Positions 22,021 through 34,256 of a stretch of 64,000 nt of DNA are shown in pieces. Numbering within the stretch: position 1 is the stretch's first letter; every line of letters starts with the position of its first letter. The notes below the pieces were generated by a model, which ran no database searches, had not been told where the DNA came from, and saw only the letters and a list, made by a program, of their open reading frames with translations. Location: positions 7,750,501 through 7,814,500 of the forward strand of contig NC_134035.1 in NCBI RefSeq assembly GCF_964204645.1. The letters are read 5' to 3'. Made by a program: the position numbers and the translations under genes. This DNA is from Tubulanus polymorphus (taxonomy: Eukaryota; Nemertea; Palaeonemertea; Tubulaniformes; Tubulanidae).

Positions 22021-22457
22021 AACAAAACGTATCAATCTAACCGTTTTGATATTACCTTCTCGATAGGATCGCCACCTCAGCGAGGCATCCACATTTTATG
22101 TCTCTTTTAACACAGTTTCAATTGCTCAACTGATAAAACCAGGTACAATTATCCATTCGCTCCATCGAAAGATGTAGAAACAAACGCCTTTCCCTTCGCT
22201 CAAGGATCGGCGTTGAATAAGGCGGAGGAAACTATGAGAACAGCTACTTAGCAACACAATCTGTGACGTCACATTACCAGAAAACATCCAATCTTCTATC
22301 CAACAAAGTATCGATTTGGGAATATATCTGCGACAACAAAATTTTGACAGCTTCGTTCAACTAATGGCGAAAACAAACAAGCAAATAAACAAACAAATAA
22401 ACGGCTGTTTGCGAGTGCTTTTGATTTTTGAAATAAATCGAGCAAAATTTGAAAAAA

Positions 22458-22575
22458 GTCTACAGCACCCGGTATTCCCAGGCGGTCACCCATCCACGTA
22501 CTAACCGGGCCCGACGGTGCTTAACTTCGGTGATCGGACGAGAACCGGTGCTTTCAACGTGGTATGGCCGTAGAC
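22458..22575 (-). rRNA. 5S: 5S rRNA variant, copy 41 (A59C, U79G)
   Basis: A59C mismatch in helix II plus private U79G in the helix IV arm, just before the C box. Haplotype C/A/a/G/a with gatttttg. Confidence 0.92.
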
Positions 22576-23012
22576 AACAAAACGTATAAATCTAACCGTT
22601 TTGATATTACCTTCTCGATAGGATCGCCACCTCAGCGAGGCATCCACTTTTTATGTCTCTTTTAACACAGTTTCAATTGCTCAACTGATAAAACCAGGTA
22701 CAATTATCCATTCGCTCCATCGAAAGATGTAGAAACAAACGCCTTTCCCTTCGCTCAAGGATCGGCGTTGAATAAGGCGGAGGAAACTATGAGAACAGCT
22801 ACTTAGCAACACAATCTGTGACGTCACATTACCAGAAAACATCCAATCTTCTATCTAACAAAGTATCGATTTGGGAATATATCTGCGACAACAAAATTTT
22901 GACGGCTTCGTTCAACTAATGGCGAAAACAAACAAGCAAATAAACAAACAAATAAACGGCTGTTTGCGAGTGCTTTTAATTTTTGAAATAAATCGAGCAA
23001 AATTTGAAAAAA

Positions 23013-23130
23013 GTCTACAGCACCAGGTATTCCCAGGCGGTCACCCATCCAAGTACTAACCGGGCCCGACGTTGCTTAACTTCGGTGATCGGACGAGAAC
23101 CGGTGCTTTCAACGTGGTATGGCCGTAGAC
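23013..23130 (-). rRNA. 5S: 5S rRNA variant, copy 42 (G106U)
   Basis: G106U breaks C69-G106 in helix V. Haplotype T/G/a/G/a with private aacggataaatc upstream, ctaaccatttt, and gcggatgaaac near 23337. Confidence 0.92.
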
Positions 23131-23569
23131 AACAAAACGGATAAATCTAACCATTTTGATATTACCTTCTCGATAGGATCGCCACCTCAGCGAGGCATCC
23201 ACTTTTTATGTCTCTTTTAACACAGTTTCAATTGCTCAACTGATAAAACCAGGTACAATTATCCATTCGCTCCATCGAAAGATGTAGAAACAAACGCCTT
23301 TCCCTTCGCTCAAGGATCGGCGTTGAATAAGGCGGATGAAACTATGAGAACAGCTACTTAGCAACACAATCTGTGACGTCACATTACCAGAAAACATCCA
23401 ATCTTCTATCTCTAACAAAGTACCGATTTGGGAATATATCTGCGACAACAAAATTTTGACACCTTCGTTCAACTAATGGCGTAAACAAACAAGCAAATAA
23501 ACAAACAAATAAACGGCTGTTTGCGAGTGCTTTTAATTTTTGAAATAAATCGAGCAAAATTTGAAAAAA

Positions 23570-23687
23570 GTCTACAGCACCCGGTATTCCCAGGCGGTCA
23601 CCCATCCAAGTACTAACCGGGCCCGACGTTGCTTAACTTCGGTGATCGGACGAGAACCGGTGCTTTCAGCGTGGTATGGCCGTAGAC
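23570..23687 (-). rRNA. 5S: 5S rRNA variant, copy 43 (U19C)
   Basis: U19C replaces the U19-A59 pair of helix II by C-A. Haplotype L/ACC/t/G/a with agtaccg. The TATA-like element is also changed (gatataacc). Confidence 0.92.
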
Positions 23688-24126
23688 AACAAAACGTATA
23701 AATCTAACCGTTTTGATATAACCTTCTCGATAGGATCGCCACCTCAGCGAGGCATCCACTTTTTATGTCTCTTTTAACACAGTTTCAATTGCTCAACTGA
23801 TAAAACCAGGTACAATTATCCATTCGCTCCATCGAAAGATGTAGAAACAAACGCCTTTCCCTTCGCTCAAGGATCGGCGTTGAATAAGGCGGAGGAAACT
23901 ATGAGAACAGCTACTTAGCAACACAATCTGTGACGTCACATTACCAGAAAACATCCAATCTTCTATCTCTAACAAAGTATCGATTTGGGAATATATCTGC
24001 GACAACAAAATTTTGACGGCTTCGTTCAACTAATGGCGAAAACGAACAAGCAAATAAACAAACAAATAAACGGCTGTTTGCGAGTGCTTTTAATTTTTGA
24101 AATAAATCGAGCAAAATTTGAAAAAA

Positions 24127-24244
24127 GTCTACAGCACCCGGTATTCCCAGGCGGTCACCCATCCAAGTACTAACCGGGCCCGTCGTTGCTTAACTTCGGT
24201 GATCGGACGAGAACCGGTGCTTTCAACGTGGTATGGCCGTAGAC
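24127..24244 (-). rRNA. 5S: 5S rRNA variant, copy 44 (U62A)
   Basis: U62A removes the A16-U62 pair of helix II and lies in the A box. Haplotype L/G/g/G/g. Confidence 0.92.
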
Positions 24245-24683
24245 AACAAAACGTATGAATCTAACCGTTTTGATATTACCTTCTCGATAGGATCGCCACC
24301 TCAGCGAGGCATCCACTTTTTATGTCTCTTTTAACACAGTTTCAATTGCTCAACTGATAAAACCAGGTACAATTATCCATTCGCTCCATCGAAAGATGTA
24401 GAAACAAACGCCTTTCCCTTCGCTCAAGGATCGGCGTTGAATAAGGCGGAGGAAACTATGAGAACAGCTACTTAGCAAAACAATCTGTGACGTCACATTA
24501 CCAGAAAACATCCAATCTTCTATCTCTAACAAAGTATCGATTTGGGAATATATCTGCGACAACAAAATTTTGACGGCTTCGTTCAACTAATGGCGAAAAC
24601 GAACAAGCAAATAAACAAACAAATAAACGGCTGTTTACGAGTGCTTTTAATTTTTGAAATAAATCGAGCAAAATTTGAAAAAA

Positions 24684-24801
24684 GTCTACAGCACCCGGTA
24701 TTCCCAGGCGGTCACCCATCCAAGTACTAACCGGGCCCGACGTTGCTTAACTTCGGTGATCGGACGAGAACCGGTGCTTTCAACGTGGTATGGCCGTAGA
24801 C
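24684..24801 (-). rRNA. 5S: 5S rRNA, copy 45
   Basis: Canonical RNA. Haplotype L/G/g/A/c with agcaaaacaatc. Confidence 0.98.
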
Positions 24802-25238
24802 AACAAAACGTATCAATCTAACCGTTTTGATATTACCTTCTCGATAGGATCGCCACCTCAGCGAGGCATCCACTTTTTATGTCTCTTTTAACACAGTTTC
24901 AATTGCTCAACTGATAAAACCAGGTACAATTATCCATTCGCTCCATCGAAAGATGTAGAAACAAACGCCTTTCCCTTCGCTCAAGGATCGGCGTTGAATA
25001 AGGCGGAGGAAACTATGAGAACAGCTACTTAGCAACACAATCTGTGACGTCACATTACCAGAAAACATCCAATCTTCTATCCAACAAAGTATCGATTTGG
25101 GAATATATCTGCGACAACAAAATTTTGACGGCTTCGTTCAACTAATGGCGAAAACGAACAAGCAAATAAACAAACAAATAAACGGCTGTTTGCGAGTGCT
25201 TTTAATTTTTGAAATAAATCGAGCAAAATTTGAAAAAA

Positions 25239-25356
25239 GTCTACAGCACCAGGTATTCCCAGGCGGTCACCCATCCAAGTACTAACCGGGCCCGACGTTG
25301 CTTAACTTCGGTGATCGGACGAGAACCGGTGCTTTCAACGTGGTATGGCCGTAGAC
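25239..25356 (-). rRNA. 5S: 5S rRNA variant, copy 46 (G106U)
   Basis: Helix V mismatch as in copies 4 and 42. Haplotype C/G/g/G/a, a combination seen only here that suggests a recombinant unit. Private ctctattaac near 25438; gcggatgaaac. Confidence 0.92.
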
Positions 25357-25795
25357 AACAAAACGTATAAATCTAACCGTTTTGATATTACCTTCTCGAT
25401 AGGATCGCCACCTCAGCGAGGCATCCACTTTTTATGTCTCTATTAACACAGTTTCAATTGCTCAACTGATAAAACCAGGTACAATTATCCATTCGCTCCA
25501 TCGAAAGATGTAGAAACAAACGCCTTTCCCTTCGCTCAAGGATCGGCGTTGAATAAGGCGGATGAAACTATGAGAACAGCTACTTAGCAACACAATCTGT
25601 GACGTCACATTACCAGAAAACATCCAATCTTCTATCTCTAACAAAGTACCGATTTGGGAATATATCTGCGACAACAAAATTTTGACACCTTCGTTCAACT
25701 AATGGCGTAAACAAACAAGCAAATAAACAAACAAATAAACGGCTGTTTGCGAGTGCTTTTAATTTTTGAAATAAATCGAGCAAAATTTGAAAAAA

Positions 25796-25913
25796 GTCTA
25801 CAGCACCCGGTATTCCCAGGCGGTCACCCATCCAAGTACTAACCGGGCCCGACGTTGCTTAACTTCGGTGATCGGACGAGAACCGGTGCTTTCAACGTGG
25901 TATGGCCGTAGAC
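25796..25913 (-). rRNA. 5S: 5S rRNA, copy 47
   Basis: Canonical RNA. Haplotype L/ACC/t/G/c, the only ACC unit with c at -13. Last ACC unit with agtaccg. Confidence 0.98.
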
Positions 25914-26350
25914 AACAAAACGTATCAATCTAACCGTTTTGATATTACCTTCTCGATAGGATCGCCACCTCAGCGAGGCATCCACTTTTTATGTCTCTTT
26001 TAACACAGTTTCAATTGCTCAACTGATAAAACCAGGTACAATTATCCATTCGCTCCATCGAAAGATGTAGAAACAAACGCCTTTCCCTTCGCTCAAGGAT
26101 CGGCGTTGAATAAGGCGGAGGAAACTATGAGAACAGCTACTTAGCAACACAATCTGTGACGTCACATTACCAGAAAACATCCAATCTTCTATCTAACAAA
26201 GTATCGATTTGGGAATATATCTGCGACAACAAAATTTTGACGGCTTCGTTCAACTAATGGCGAAAACGAACAAGCAAATAAACAAACAAATAAACGGCTG
26301 TTTGCGAGTGCTTTTAATTTTTGAAATAAATCGAGCAAAATTTGAAAAAA

Positions 26351-26468
26351 GTCTACAGCACCCGGTATTCCCAGGCGGTCACCCATCCAAGTACTAACCG
26401 GGCCCGACGTTGCTTAACTTCGGTGATCGGACGAGAACCGGTGCTTTCAACGTGGTATGGCCGTAGAC
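26351..26468 (-). rRNA. 5S: 5S rRNA, copy 48
   Basis: Canonical RNA. Haplotype T/G/g/G/g; start of the region rich in g at -13. Confidence 0.98.
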
Positions 26469-26907
26469 AACAAAACGTATGAATCTAACCGTTTTGATAT
26501 TACCTTCTCGATAGGATCGCCACCTCAGCGAGGCATCCACTTTTTATGTCTCTTTTAACACAGTTTCAATTGCTCAACTGATAAAACCAGGTACAATTAT
26601 CCATTCGCTCCATCGAAAGATGTAGAAACAAACGCCTTTCCCTTCGCTCAAGGATCGGCGTTGAATAAGGCGGAGGAAACTATGAGAACAGCTACTTAGC
26701 AACACAATCTGTGACGTCACATTACCAGAAAACATCCAATCTTCTATCTCTAACAAAGTATCGATTTGGGAATATATCTGCGACAACAAAATTTTGACGG
26801 CTTCGTTCAACTAATGGCGAAAACGAACAAGCAAATAAACAAACAAATAAACGGCTGTTTGCGAGTGCTTTTAATTTTTGAAATAAATCGAGCAAAATTT
26901 GAAAAAA

Positions 26908-27025
26908 GTCTACAGCACCCGGTATTCCCAGGCGGTCACCCATCCAAGTACTAACCGGGCCCGACGTTGCTTAACTTCGGTGATCGGACGAGAACCGGTG
27001 CTTTCAACGTGGTATGGCCGTAGAC
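26908..27025 (-). rRNA. 5S: 5S rRNA, copy 49
   Basis: Canonical RNA. Haplotype L/G/g/G/g. Confidence 0.98.
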
Positions 27026-27462
27026 AACAAAACGTATGAATCTAACCGTTTTGATATTACCTTCTCGATAGGATCGCCACCTCAGCGAGGCATCCACTTT
27101 TTATGTCTCTTTTAACACAGTTTCAATTGCTCAACTGATAAAACCAGGTACAATTATCCATTCGCTCCATCGAAAGATGTAGAAACAAACGCCTTTCCCT
27201 TCGCTCAAGGATCGGCGTTGAATAAGGCGGAGGAAACTATGAGAACAGCTACTTAGCAACACAATCTGTGATGTCACATTACAAGAAAACATCCAATCTT
27301 CTATCTAACAAAGTATCGATTTGGGAATATATCTGCGACAACAAAATTTTGACAGCTTCGTTCAACTAATGGCGAAAACGAACAAGCAAATAAACAAACA
27401 AATAAACGGCTGTTTGCGAGTGCTTTTAATTTTTGAAATAAATCGAGCAAAATTTGAAAAAA

Positions 27463-27580
27463 GTCTACAGCACCCGGTATTCCCAGGCGGTCACCCATCC
27501 AAGTACTAACCGGGCCCGACGTTGCTTAACTTCGGTGATCGGACGAGAACCGGTGCTTTCAACGTGGTATGGCCGTAGAC
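27463..27580 (-). rRNA. 5S: 5S rRNA, copy 50
   Basis: Canonical RNA. Haplotype T/A/g/G/c with cgcaacct. Its spacer holds the altered CRE TGATGTCA (27269-27276) and private acaagaaaac. Confidence 0.98.
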
Positions 27581-28017
27581 AACAAAACGTATCAATCTAA
27601 CCGTTTTGATATTACCTTCTCGATAGGATCGCAACCTCAGCGAGGCATCCACTTTTTATGTCTCTTTTAACACAGTTTCAATTGCTCAACTGATAAAACC
27701 AGGTACAATTATCCATTCGCTCCATCGAAAGATGTAGAAACAAACGCCTTTCCCTTCGCTCAAGGATCGGCGTTGAATAAGGCGGAGGAAACTATGAGAA
27801 CAGCTACTTAGCAACACAATCTGTGACGTCACATTACCAGAAAACATCCAATCTTCTATCTAACAAAGTATCGATTTGGGAATATATCTGCGACAACAAA
27901 ATTTTGACGGCTTCGTTCAACTAATGGCGAAAACAAACAAGCAAATAAACAAACAAATAAACGGCTGTTTGCGAGTGCTTTTAATTTTTGAAATAAATCG
28001 AGCAAAATTTGAAAAAA

Positions 28018-28135
28018 GTCTACAGCACCCGGTATTCCCAGGCGGTCACCCATCCAAGTACTAACCGGGCCCGACGTTGCTTAACTTCGGTGATCGGACG
28101 AGAACCGGTGCTTTCAACGTGGTATGGCCGTAGAC
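28018..28135 (-). rRNA. 5S: 5S rRNA, copy 51
   Basis: Canonical RNA. Haplotype T/G/a/G/g. Confidence 0.98.
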
Positions 28136-28574
28136 AACAAAACGTATGAATCTAACCGTTTTGATATTACCTTCTCGATAGGATCGCCACCTCAGCGAGG
28201 CATCCACTTTTTATGTCTCTTTTAACACAGTTTCAATTGCTCAACTGATAAAACCAGGTACAATTATCCATTCGCTCCATCGAAAGATGTAGAAACAAAC
28301 GCCTTTCCCTTCGCTCAAGGATCGGCGTTGAATAAGGCGGAGGAAACTATGAGAACAGCTACTTAGCAAAACAATCTGTGACGTCACATTACCAGAAAAC
28401 ATCCAATCTTCTATCTCTAACAAAGTATCGATTTGGGAATATATCTGCGACAACAAAATTTTGACGGCTTCGTTCAACTAATGGCGAAAACGAACAAGCA
28501 AATAAACAAACAAATAAACGGCTGTTTACGAGTGCTTTTAATTTTTGAAATAAATCGAGCAAAATTTGAAAAAA

Positions 28575-28692
28575 GTCTACAGCACCCGGTATTCCCAGGC
28601 GGTCACCCATCCAAGTACTAACCGGGCCCGACGTTGCTTAACTTTGGTGATCGGACGAGAACCGGTGCTTTCAACGTGGTATGGCCGTAGAC
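28575..28692 (-). rRNA. 5S: 5S rRNA variant, copy 52 (G48A)
   Basis: G48A affects the 3' strand of helix III and looks like a CpG transition (cttcgg to ctttgg on the plus strand). Haplotype L/G/g/A/g with agcaaaacaatc. Its module partner, copy 59, is canonical. Confidence 0.94.
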
Positions 28693-29131
28693 AACAAAAC
28701 GTATGAATCTAACCGTTTTGATATTACCTTCTCGATAGGATCGCCACCTCAGCGAGGCATCCACTTTTTATGTCTCTTTTAACACAGTTTCAATTGCTCA
28801 ACTGATAAAACCAGGTACAATTATCCATTCGCTCCATCGAAAGATGTAGAAACAAACGCCTTTCCCTTCGCTCAAGGATCGGCGTTGAATAAGGCGGAGG
28901 AAACTATGAGAACAGCTACTTAGCAACACAATCTGTGACGTCACATTACCAGAAAACATCCAATCTTCTATCTCTAACAAAGTATCGATTTGGGAATATA
29001 TCTGCGACAACAAAATTTTGACGGCTTCGTTCAACTAATGGCGAAATCGAACAAGCAAATAAACAAACAAATAAACGGCTGTTTGCGAGTGCTTTTAATT
29101 TTTGAAATAAATCGAGCAAAATTTGAAAAAA

Positions 29132-29249
29132 GTCTACAGCACCCGGTATTCCCAGGCGGTCACCCATCCAAGTACTAACCGGGCCCGACGTTGCTTAACT
29201 TCGGTGATCGGACGAGAACCGGTGCTTTCAACGTGGTATGGCCGTAGAC
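29132..29249 (-). rRNA. 5S: 5S rRNA, copy 53
   Basis: Canonical RNA. Haplotype L/G/g/G/g with gcgaaatcgaac. Confidence 0.98.
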
Positions 29250-29688
29250 AACAAAACGTATGAATCTAACCGTTTTGATATTACCTTCTCGATAGGATCG
29301 CCACCTCAGCGAGGCATCCACTTTTTATGTCTCTTTTAACACAGTTTCAATTGCTCAACTGATAAAACCAGGTACAATTATCCATTCGCTCCATCGAAAG
29401 ATGTAGAAACAAACGCCTTTCCCTTCGCTCAAGGATCGGCGTTGAATAAGGCGGAGGAAACTATGAGAACAGCTACTTAGCAACACAATCTGTGACGTCA
29501 CATTACCAGAAAACATCCAATCTTCTATCTCTAACAAAGTATCGATTTGGGAATATATCTGCGACAACAAAATTTTGACGGCTTCGTTCAACTAATGGCG
29601 AAAACGAACAAGCAAATAAACAAACAAATAAACGGCTGTTTACGAGTGCTTTTAATTTTTGAAATAAATCGAGCAAAATTTGAAAAAA

Positions 29689-29806
29689 GTCTACAGCACC
29701 CGGTATTCCCAGGCGGTCACCCATCCAAGTACTAACCGGGCCCGACGTTGCTTAACTTCGGTGATCGGACGAGAACCGGTGCTTTCAACGTGGTATGGCC
29801 GTAGAC
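29689..29806 (-). rRNA. 5S: 5S rRNA, copy 54
   Basis: Canonical RNA. Haplotype L/G/g/A/g; gataaagcc near 29919. Confidence 0.98.
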
Positions 29807-30245
29807 AACAAAACGTATGAATCTAACCGTTTTGATATTACCTTCTCGATAGGATCGCCACCTCAGCGAGGCATCCACTTTTTATGTCTCTTTTAACACA
29901 GTTTCAATTGCTCAACTGATAAAGCCAGGTACAATTATCCATTCGCTCCATCGAAAGATGTAGAAACAAACGCCTTTCCCTTCGCTCAAGGATCGGCGTT
30001 GAATAAGGCGGAGGAAACTATGAGAACAGCTACTTAGCAACACAATCTGTGACGTCACATTACCAGAAAACATCCAATCTTCTATCTCTAACAAAGTATC
30101 GATTTGGGAATATATCTGCGACAACAAAATTTTGACGGCTTCGTTCAACTAATGGCGAAAACGAACAAGCAAATAAACAAACAAATAAACGGCTGTTTGC
30201 GAGTGCTTTTAATTTTTGAAATAAATCGAGCAAAATTTGAAAAAA

Positions 30246-30363
30246 GTCTACAGCACCCGGTATTCCCAGGCGGTCACCCATCCAAGTACTAACCGGGCCC
30301 GACGTTGCTTAACTTCGGTGATCGGACGAGAACCGGTGCTTTCAACGTGGTATGGCCGTAGAC
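30246..30363 (-). rRNA. 5S: 5S rRNA, copy 55
   Basis: Canonical RNA. Haplotype L/G/g/G/g. Confidence 0.98.
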
Positions 30364-30802
30364 AACAAAACGTATGAATCTAACCGTTTTGATATTACCT
30401 TCTCGATAGGATCGCCACCTCAGCGAGGCATCCACTTTTTATGTCTCTTTTAACACAGTTTCAATTGCTCAACTGATAAAACCAGGTACAATTATCCATT
30501 CGCTCCATCGAAAGATGTAGAAACAAACGCCTTTCCCTTCGCTCAAGGATCGGCGTTGAATAAGGCGGAGGAAACTATGAGAACAGCTACTTAGCAACAC
30601 AATCTCTGACGTCACATTACCAGAAAACATCCAATCTTCTATCTCTAACAAAGTATCGATTTGGGAATATATCTGCGACAACAAAATTTTGACGGCTTCG
30701 TTCAACTAATGGCGAAAACGAACAAGCAAATAAACAAACAAATAAACGGCTGTTTGCGAGTGCTTTTAATTTTTGAAATAAATCGAGCAAAATTTGAAAA
30801 AA

Positions 30803-30920
30803 GTCTACAGCACCCGGTATTCCCAGGCGGTCACCCATCCAAGTACTAACCGGGCCCGACGTTGCTTAACTTCGGTGATCGGACGAGAACCGGTGCTTTC
30901 AACGTGGTATGGCCGTAGAC
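30803..30920 (-). rRNA. 5S: 5S rRNA, copy 56
   Basis: Canonical RNA. Haplotype L/G/g/G/g. The CRE core is intact but the 12-bp palindrome is broken (ctctgacgtcac near 30604). Confidence 0.98.
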
Positions 30921-31357
30921 AACAAAACGTATGAATCTAACCGTTTTGATATTACCTTCTCGATAGGATCGCCACCTCAGCGAGGCATCCACTTTTTATG
31001 TCTCTTTTAACACAGTTTCAATTGCTCAACTGATAAAACCAGGTACAATTATCCATTCGCTCCATCGAAAGATGTAGAAACAAACGCCTTTCCCTTCGCT
31101 CAAGGATCGGCGTTGAATAAGGCGGAGGAAACTATGAGAACAGCTACTTAGCAACACAATCTGTGATGTCACATTACCAGAAAACATCCAATCTTCTATC
31201 TAACAAAGTATCGATTTGGGAATATATCTGCGACAACAAAATTTTGACAGCTTCGTTCAACTAATGGCGAAAACGAACAAGCAAATAAACAAACAAATAA
31301 ACGGCTGTTTGCGAGTGCTTTTAATTTTTGAAATAAATCGAGCAAAATTTGAAAAAA

Positions 31358-31475
31358 GTCTACAGCACCCGGTATTCCCAGGCGGTCACCCATCCAAGTA
31401 CTAACCGGGCCCGACGTTGCTTAACTTCGGTGATCGGACGAGAACCGGTGCTTTCAACGTGGTATGGCCGTAGAC
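31358..31475 (-). rRNA. 5S: 5S rRNA, copy 57
   Basis: Canonical RNA. Haplotype T/A/g/G/c with cgcaacct; altered CRE TGATGTCA at 31164-31171. Confidence 0.98.
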
Positions 31476-31912
31476 AACAAAACGTATCAATCTAACCGTT
31501 TTGATATTACCTTCTCGATAGGATCGCAACCTCAGCGAGGCATCCACTTTTTATGTCTCTTTTAACACAGTTTCAATTGCTCAACTGATAAAACCAGGTA
31601 CAATTATCCATTCGCTCCATCGAAAGATGTAGAAACAAACGCCTTTCCCTTCGCTCAAGGATCGGCGTTGAATAAGGCGGAGGAAACTATGAGAACAGCT
31701 ACTTAGCAACACAATCTGTGACGTCACATTACCAGAAAACATCCAATCTTCTATCTAACAAAGTATCGATTTGGGAATATATCTGCGACAACAAAATTTT
31801 GACGGCTTCGTTCAACTAATGGCGAAAACAAACAAGCAAATAAACAAACAAATAAACGGCTGTTTGCGAGTGCTTTTAATTTTTGAAATAAATCGAGCAA
31901 AATTTGAAAAAA

Positions 31913-32030
31913 GTCTACAGCACCCGGTATTCCCAGGCGGTCACCCATCCAAGTACTAACCGGGCCCGACGTTGCTTAACTTCGGTGATCGGACGAGAAC
32001 CGGTGCTTTCAACGTGGTATGGCCGTAGAC
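31913..32030 (-). rRNA. 5S: 5S rRNA, copy 58
   Basis: Canonical RNA. Haplotype T/G/a/G/g. Confidence 0.98.
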
Positions 32031-32469
32031 AACAAAACGTATGAATCTAACCGTTTTGATATTACCTTCTCGATAGGATCGCCACCTCAGCGAGGCATCC
32101 ACTTTTTATGTCTCTTTTAACACAGTTTCAATTGCTCAACTGATAAAACCAGGTACAATTATCCATTCGCTCCATCGAAAGATGTAGAAACAAACGCCTT
32201 TCCCTTCGCTCAAGGATCGGCGTTGAATAAGGCGGAGGAAACTATGAGAACAGCTACTTAGCAAAACAATCTGTGACGTCACATTACCAGAAAACATCCA
32301 ATCTTCTATCTCTAACAAAGTATCGATTTGGGAATATATCTGCGACAACAAAATTTTGACGGCTTCGTTCAACTAATGGCGAAAACGAACAAGCAAATAA
32401 ACAAACAAATAAACGGCTGTTTACGAGTGCTTTTAATTTTTGAAATAAATCGAGCAAAATTTGAAAAAA

Positions 32470-32587
32470 GTCTACAGCACCCGGTATTCCCAGGCGGTCA
32501 CCCATCCAAGTACTAACCGGGCCCGACGTTGCTTAACTTCGGTGATCGGACGAGAACCGGTGCTTTCAACGTGGTATGGCCGTAGAC
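32470..32587 (-). rRNA. 5S: 5S rRNA, copy 59
   Basis: Canonical RNA. Haplotype L/G/g/A/g with agcaaaacaatc. Confidence 0.98.
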
Positions 32588-33024
32588 AACAAAACGTATG
32601 AATCTAACCGTTTTGATATTACCTTCTCGATAGGATCGCCACCTCAGCGAGGCATCCACTTTTTATGTCTCTTTTAACACAGTTTCAATTGCTCAACTGA
32701 TAAAACCAGGTACAATTATCCATTCGCTCCATCGAAAGATGTAGAAACAAACGCCTTTCCCTTCGCTCAAGGATCGGCGTTGAATAAGGCGGAGGAAACT
32801 ATGAGAACAGCTACTTAGCAACACAATCTGTGACGTCACATTACCAGAAAACATCCAATCTTCTATCCAACAAAGTATCGATTTGGGAATATATCTGCGA
32901 CAACAAAATTTTGACAGCTTCGTTCAACTAATGGCGAAAACAAACAAGCAAATAAACAAACAAATAAACGGCTGTTTACGAGTGCTTTTAATTTTTGAAA
33001 TAAATCGAGCAAAATTTGAAAAAA

Positions 33025-33142
33025 GTCTACAGCACCCGGTATTCCCAGGCGGTCACCCATCCAAGTACTAACCGGGCCCGACGTTGCTTAACTTCGGTGA
33101 TCGGACGAGAACCGGTGCTTTCAACGTGGTATGGCCGTAGAC
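33025..33142 (-). rRNA. 5S: 5S rRNA, copy 60
   Basis: Canonical RNA. Haplotype C/A/a/A/c, seen only here. This unit has no partner between copies 52 and 53, so it is an inserted or converted unit. Confidence 0.98.
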
Positions 33143-33581
33143 AACAAAACGTATCAATCTAACCGTTTTGATATTACCTTCTCGATAGGATCGCCACCTC
33201 AGCGAGGCATCCACTTTTTATGTCTCTTTTAACACAGTTTCAATTGCTCAACTGATAAAACCAGGTACAATTATCCATTCGCTCCATCGAAAGATGTAGA
33301 AACAAACGCCTTTCCCTTCGCTCAAGGATCGGCGTTGAATAAGGCGGAGGAAACTATGAGAACAGCTACTTAGCAACACAATCTGTGACGTCACATTACC
33401 AGAAAACATCCAATCTTCTATCTCTAACAAAGTATCGATTTGGGAATATATCTGCGACAACAAAATTTTGACGGCTTCGTTCAACTAATGGCGAAATCGA
33501 ACAAGCAAATAAACAAACAAATAAACGGCTGTTTGCGAGTGCTTTTAATTTTTGAAATAAATCGAGCAAAATTTGAAAAAA

Positions 33582-33699
33582 GTCTACAGCACCCGGTATT
33601 CCCAGGCGGTCACCCATCCAAGTACTAACCGGGCCCGACGTTGCTTAACTTCGGTGATCGGACGAGAACCGGTGCTTTCAACGTGGTATGGCCGTAGAC
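33582..33699 (-). rRNA. 5S: 5S rRNA, copy 61
   Basis: Canonical RNA. Haplotype L/G/g/G/c with gcgaaatcgaac. Confidence 0.98.
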
Positions 33700-34138
33700 A
33701 ACAAAACGTATCAATCTAACCGTTTTGATATTACCTTCTCGATAGGATCGCCACCTCAGCGAGGCATCCACTTTTTATGTCTCTTTTAACACAGTTTCAA
33801 TTGCTCAACTGATAAAACCAGGTACAATTATCCATTCGCTCCATCGAAAGATGTAGAAACAAACGCCTTTCCCTTCGCTCAAGGATCGGCGTTGAATAAG
33901 GCGGAGGAAACTATGAGAACAGCTACTTAGCAACACAATCTGTGACGTCACATTACCAGAAAACATCCAATCTTCTATCTCTAACAAAGTATCGATTTGG
34001 GAATATATCTGCGACAACAAAATTTTGACGGCTTCGTTCAACTAATGGCGAAAACGAACAAGCAAATAAACAAACAAATAAACGGCTGTTTACGAGTGCT
34101 TTTAATTTTTGAAATAAATCGAGCAAAATTTGAAAAAA

Positions 34139-34256
34139 GTCTACAGCACCCGGTATTCCCAGGCGGTCACCCATCCAAGTACTAACCGGGCCCGACGTTG
34201 CTTAACTTCGGTGATCGGACGAGAACCGGTGCTTTCAACGTGGTATGGCCGTAGAC
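34139..34256 (-). rRNA. 5S: 5S rRNA, copy 62
   Basis: Canonical RNA. Haplotype L/G/g/A/g; gataaagcc near 34369. Confidence 0.98.

Larger units (their letters stand above)
18365..22299. repeat. 8-unit-period duplication, second copy (copies 34-40)
   Basis: Partner of 13923-17853. The match ends at site 1 of copy 41 (ctatccaac against ctatctaac in copy 33). Confidence 0.85.
27246..28800. repeat. Three-unit module, first copy (copies 50-52)
   Basis: Order: TGATGTCA unit with cgcaacct, then T/G/a/G/g, then L/G/g/A/g with agcaaaacaatc. It recurs at copies 57-59 (offset 3895 bp) and, for the first two units and part of the third, at copies 69-71 (offset a further 6676 bp). Confidence 0.8.
28946..31100. 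repeat. Four-unit block, first copy (copies 53-56)
   Basis: Matches copies 61-64 at an offset of 4450 bp. Shared rare alleles are gcgaaatcgaac (copies 53 and 61) and gataaagcc (54 and 62). Differences: -13 g versus c in the first unit, ctctgacg beside the CRE of copy 56, and the +1 change in copy 63. Confidence 0.8.
31141..32695. repeat. Three-unit module, second copy (copies 57-59)
   Basis: Partner of 27246-28800. It is followed by the extra copy 60 before the four-unit block resumes. Confidence 0.8.
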
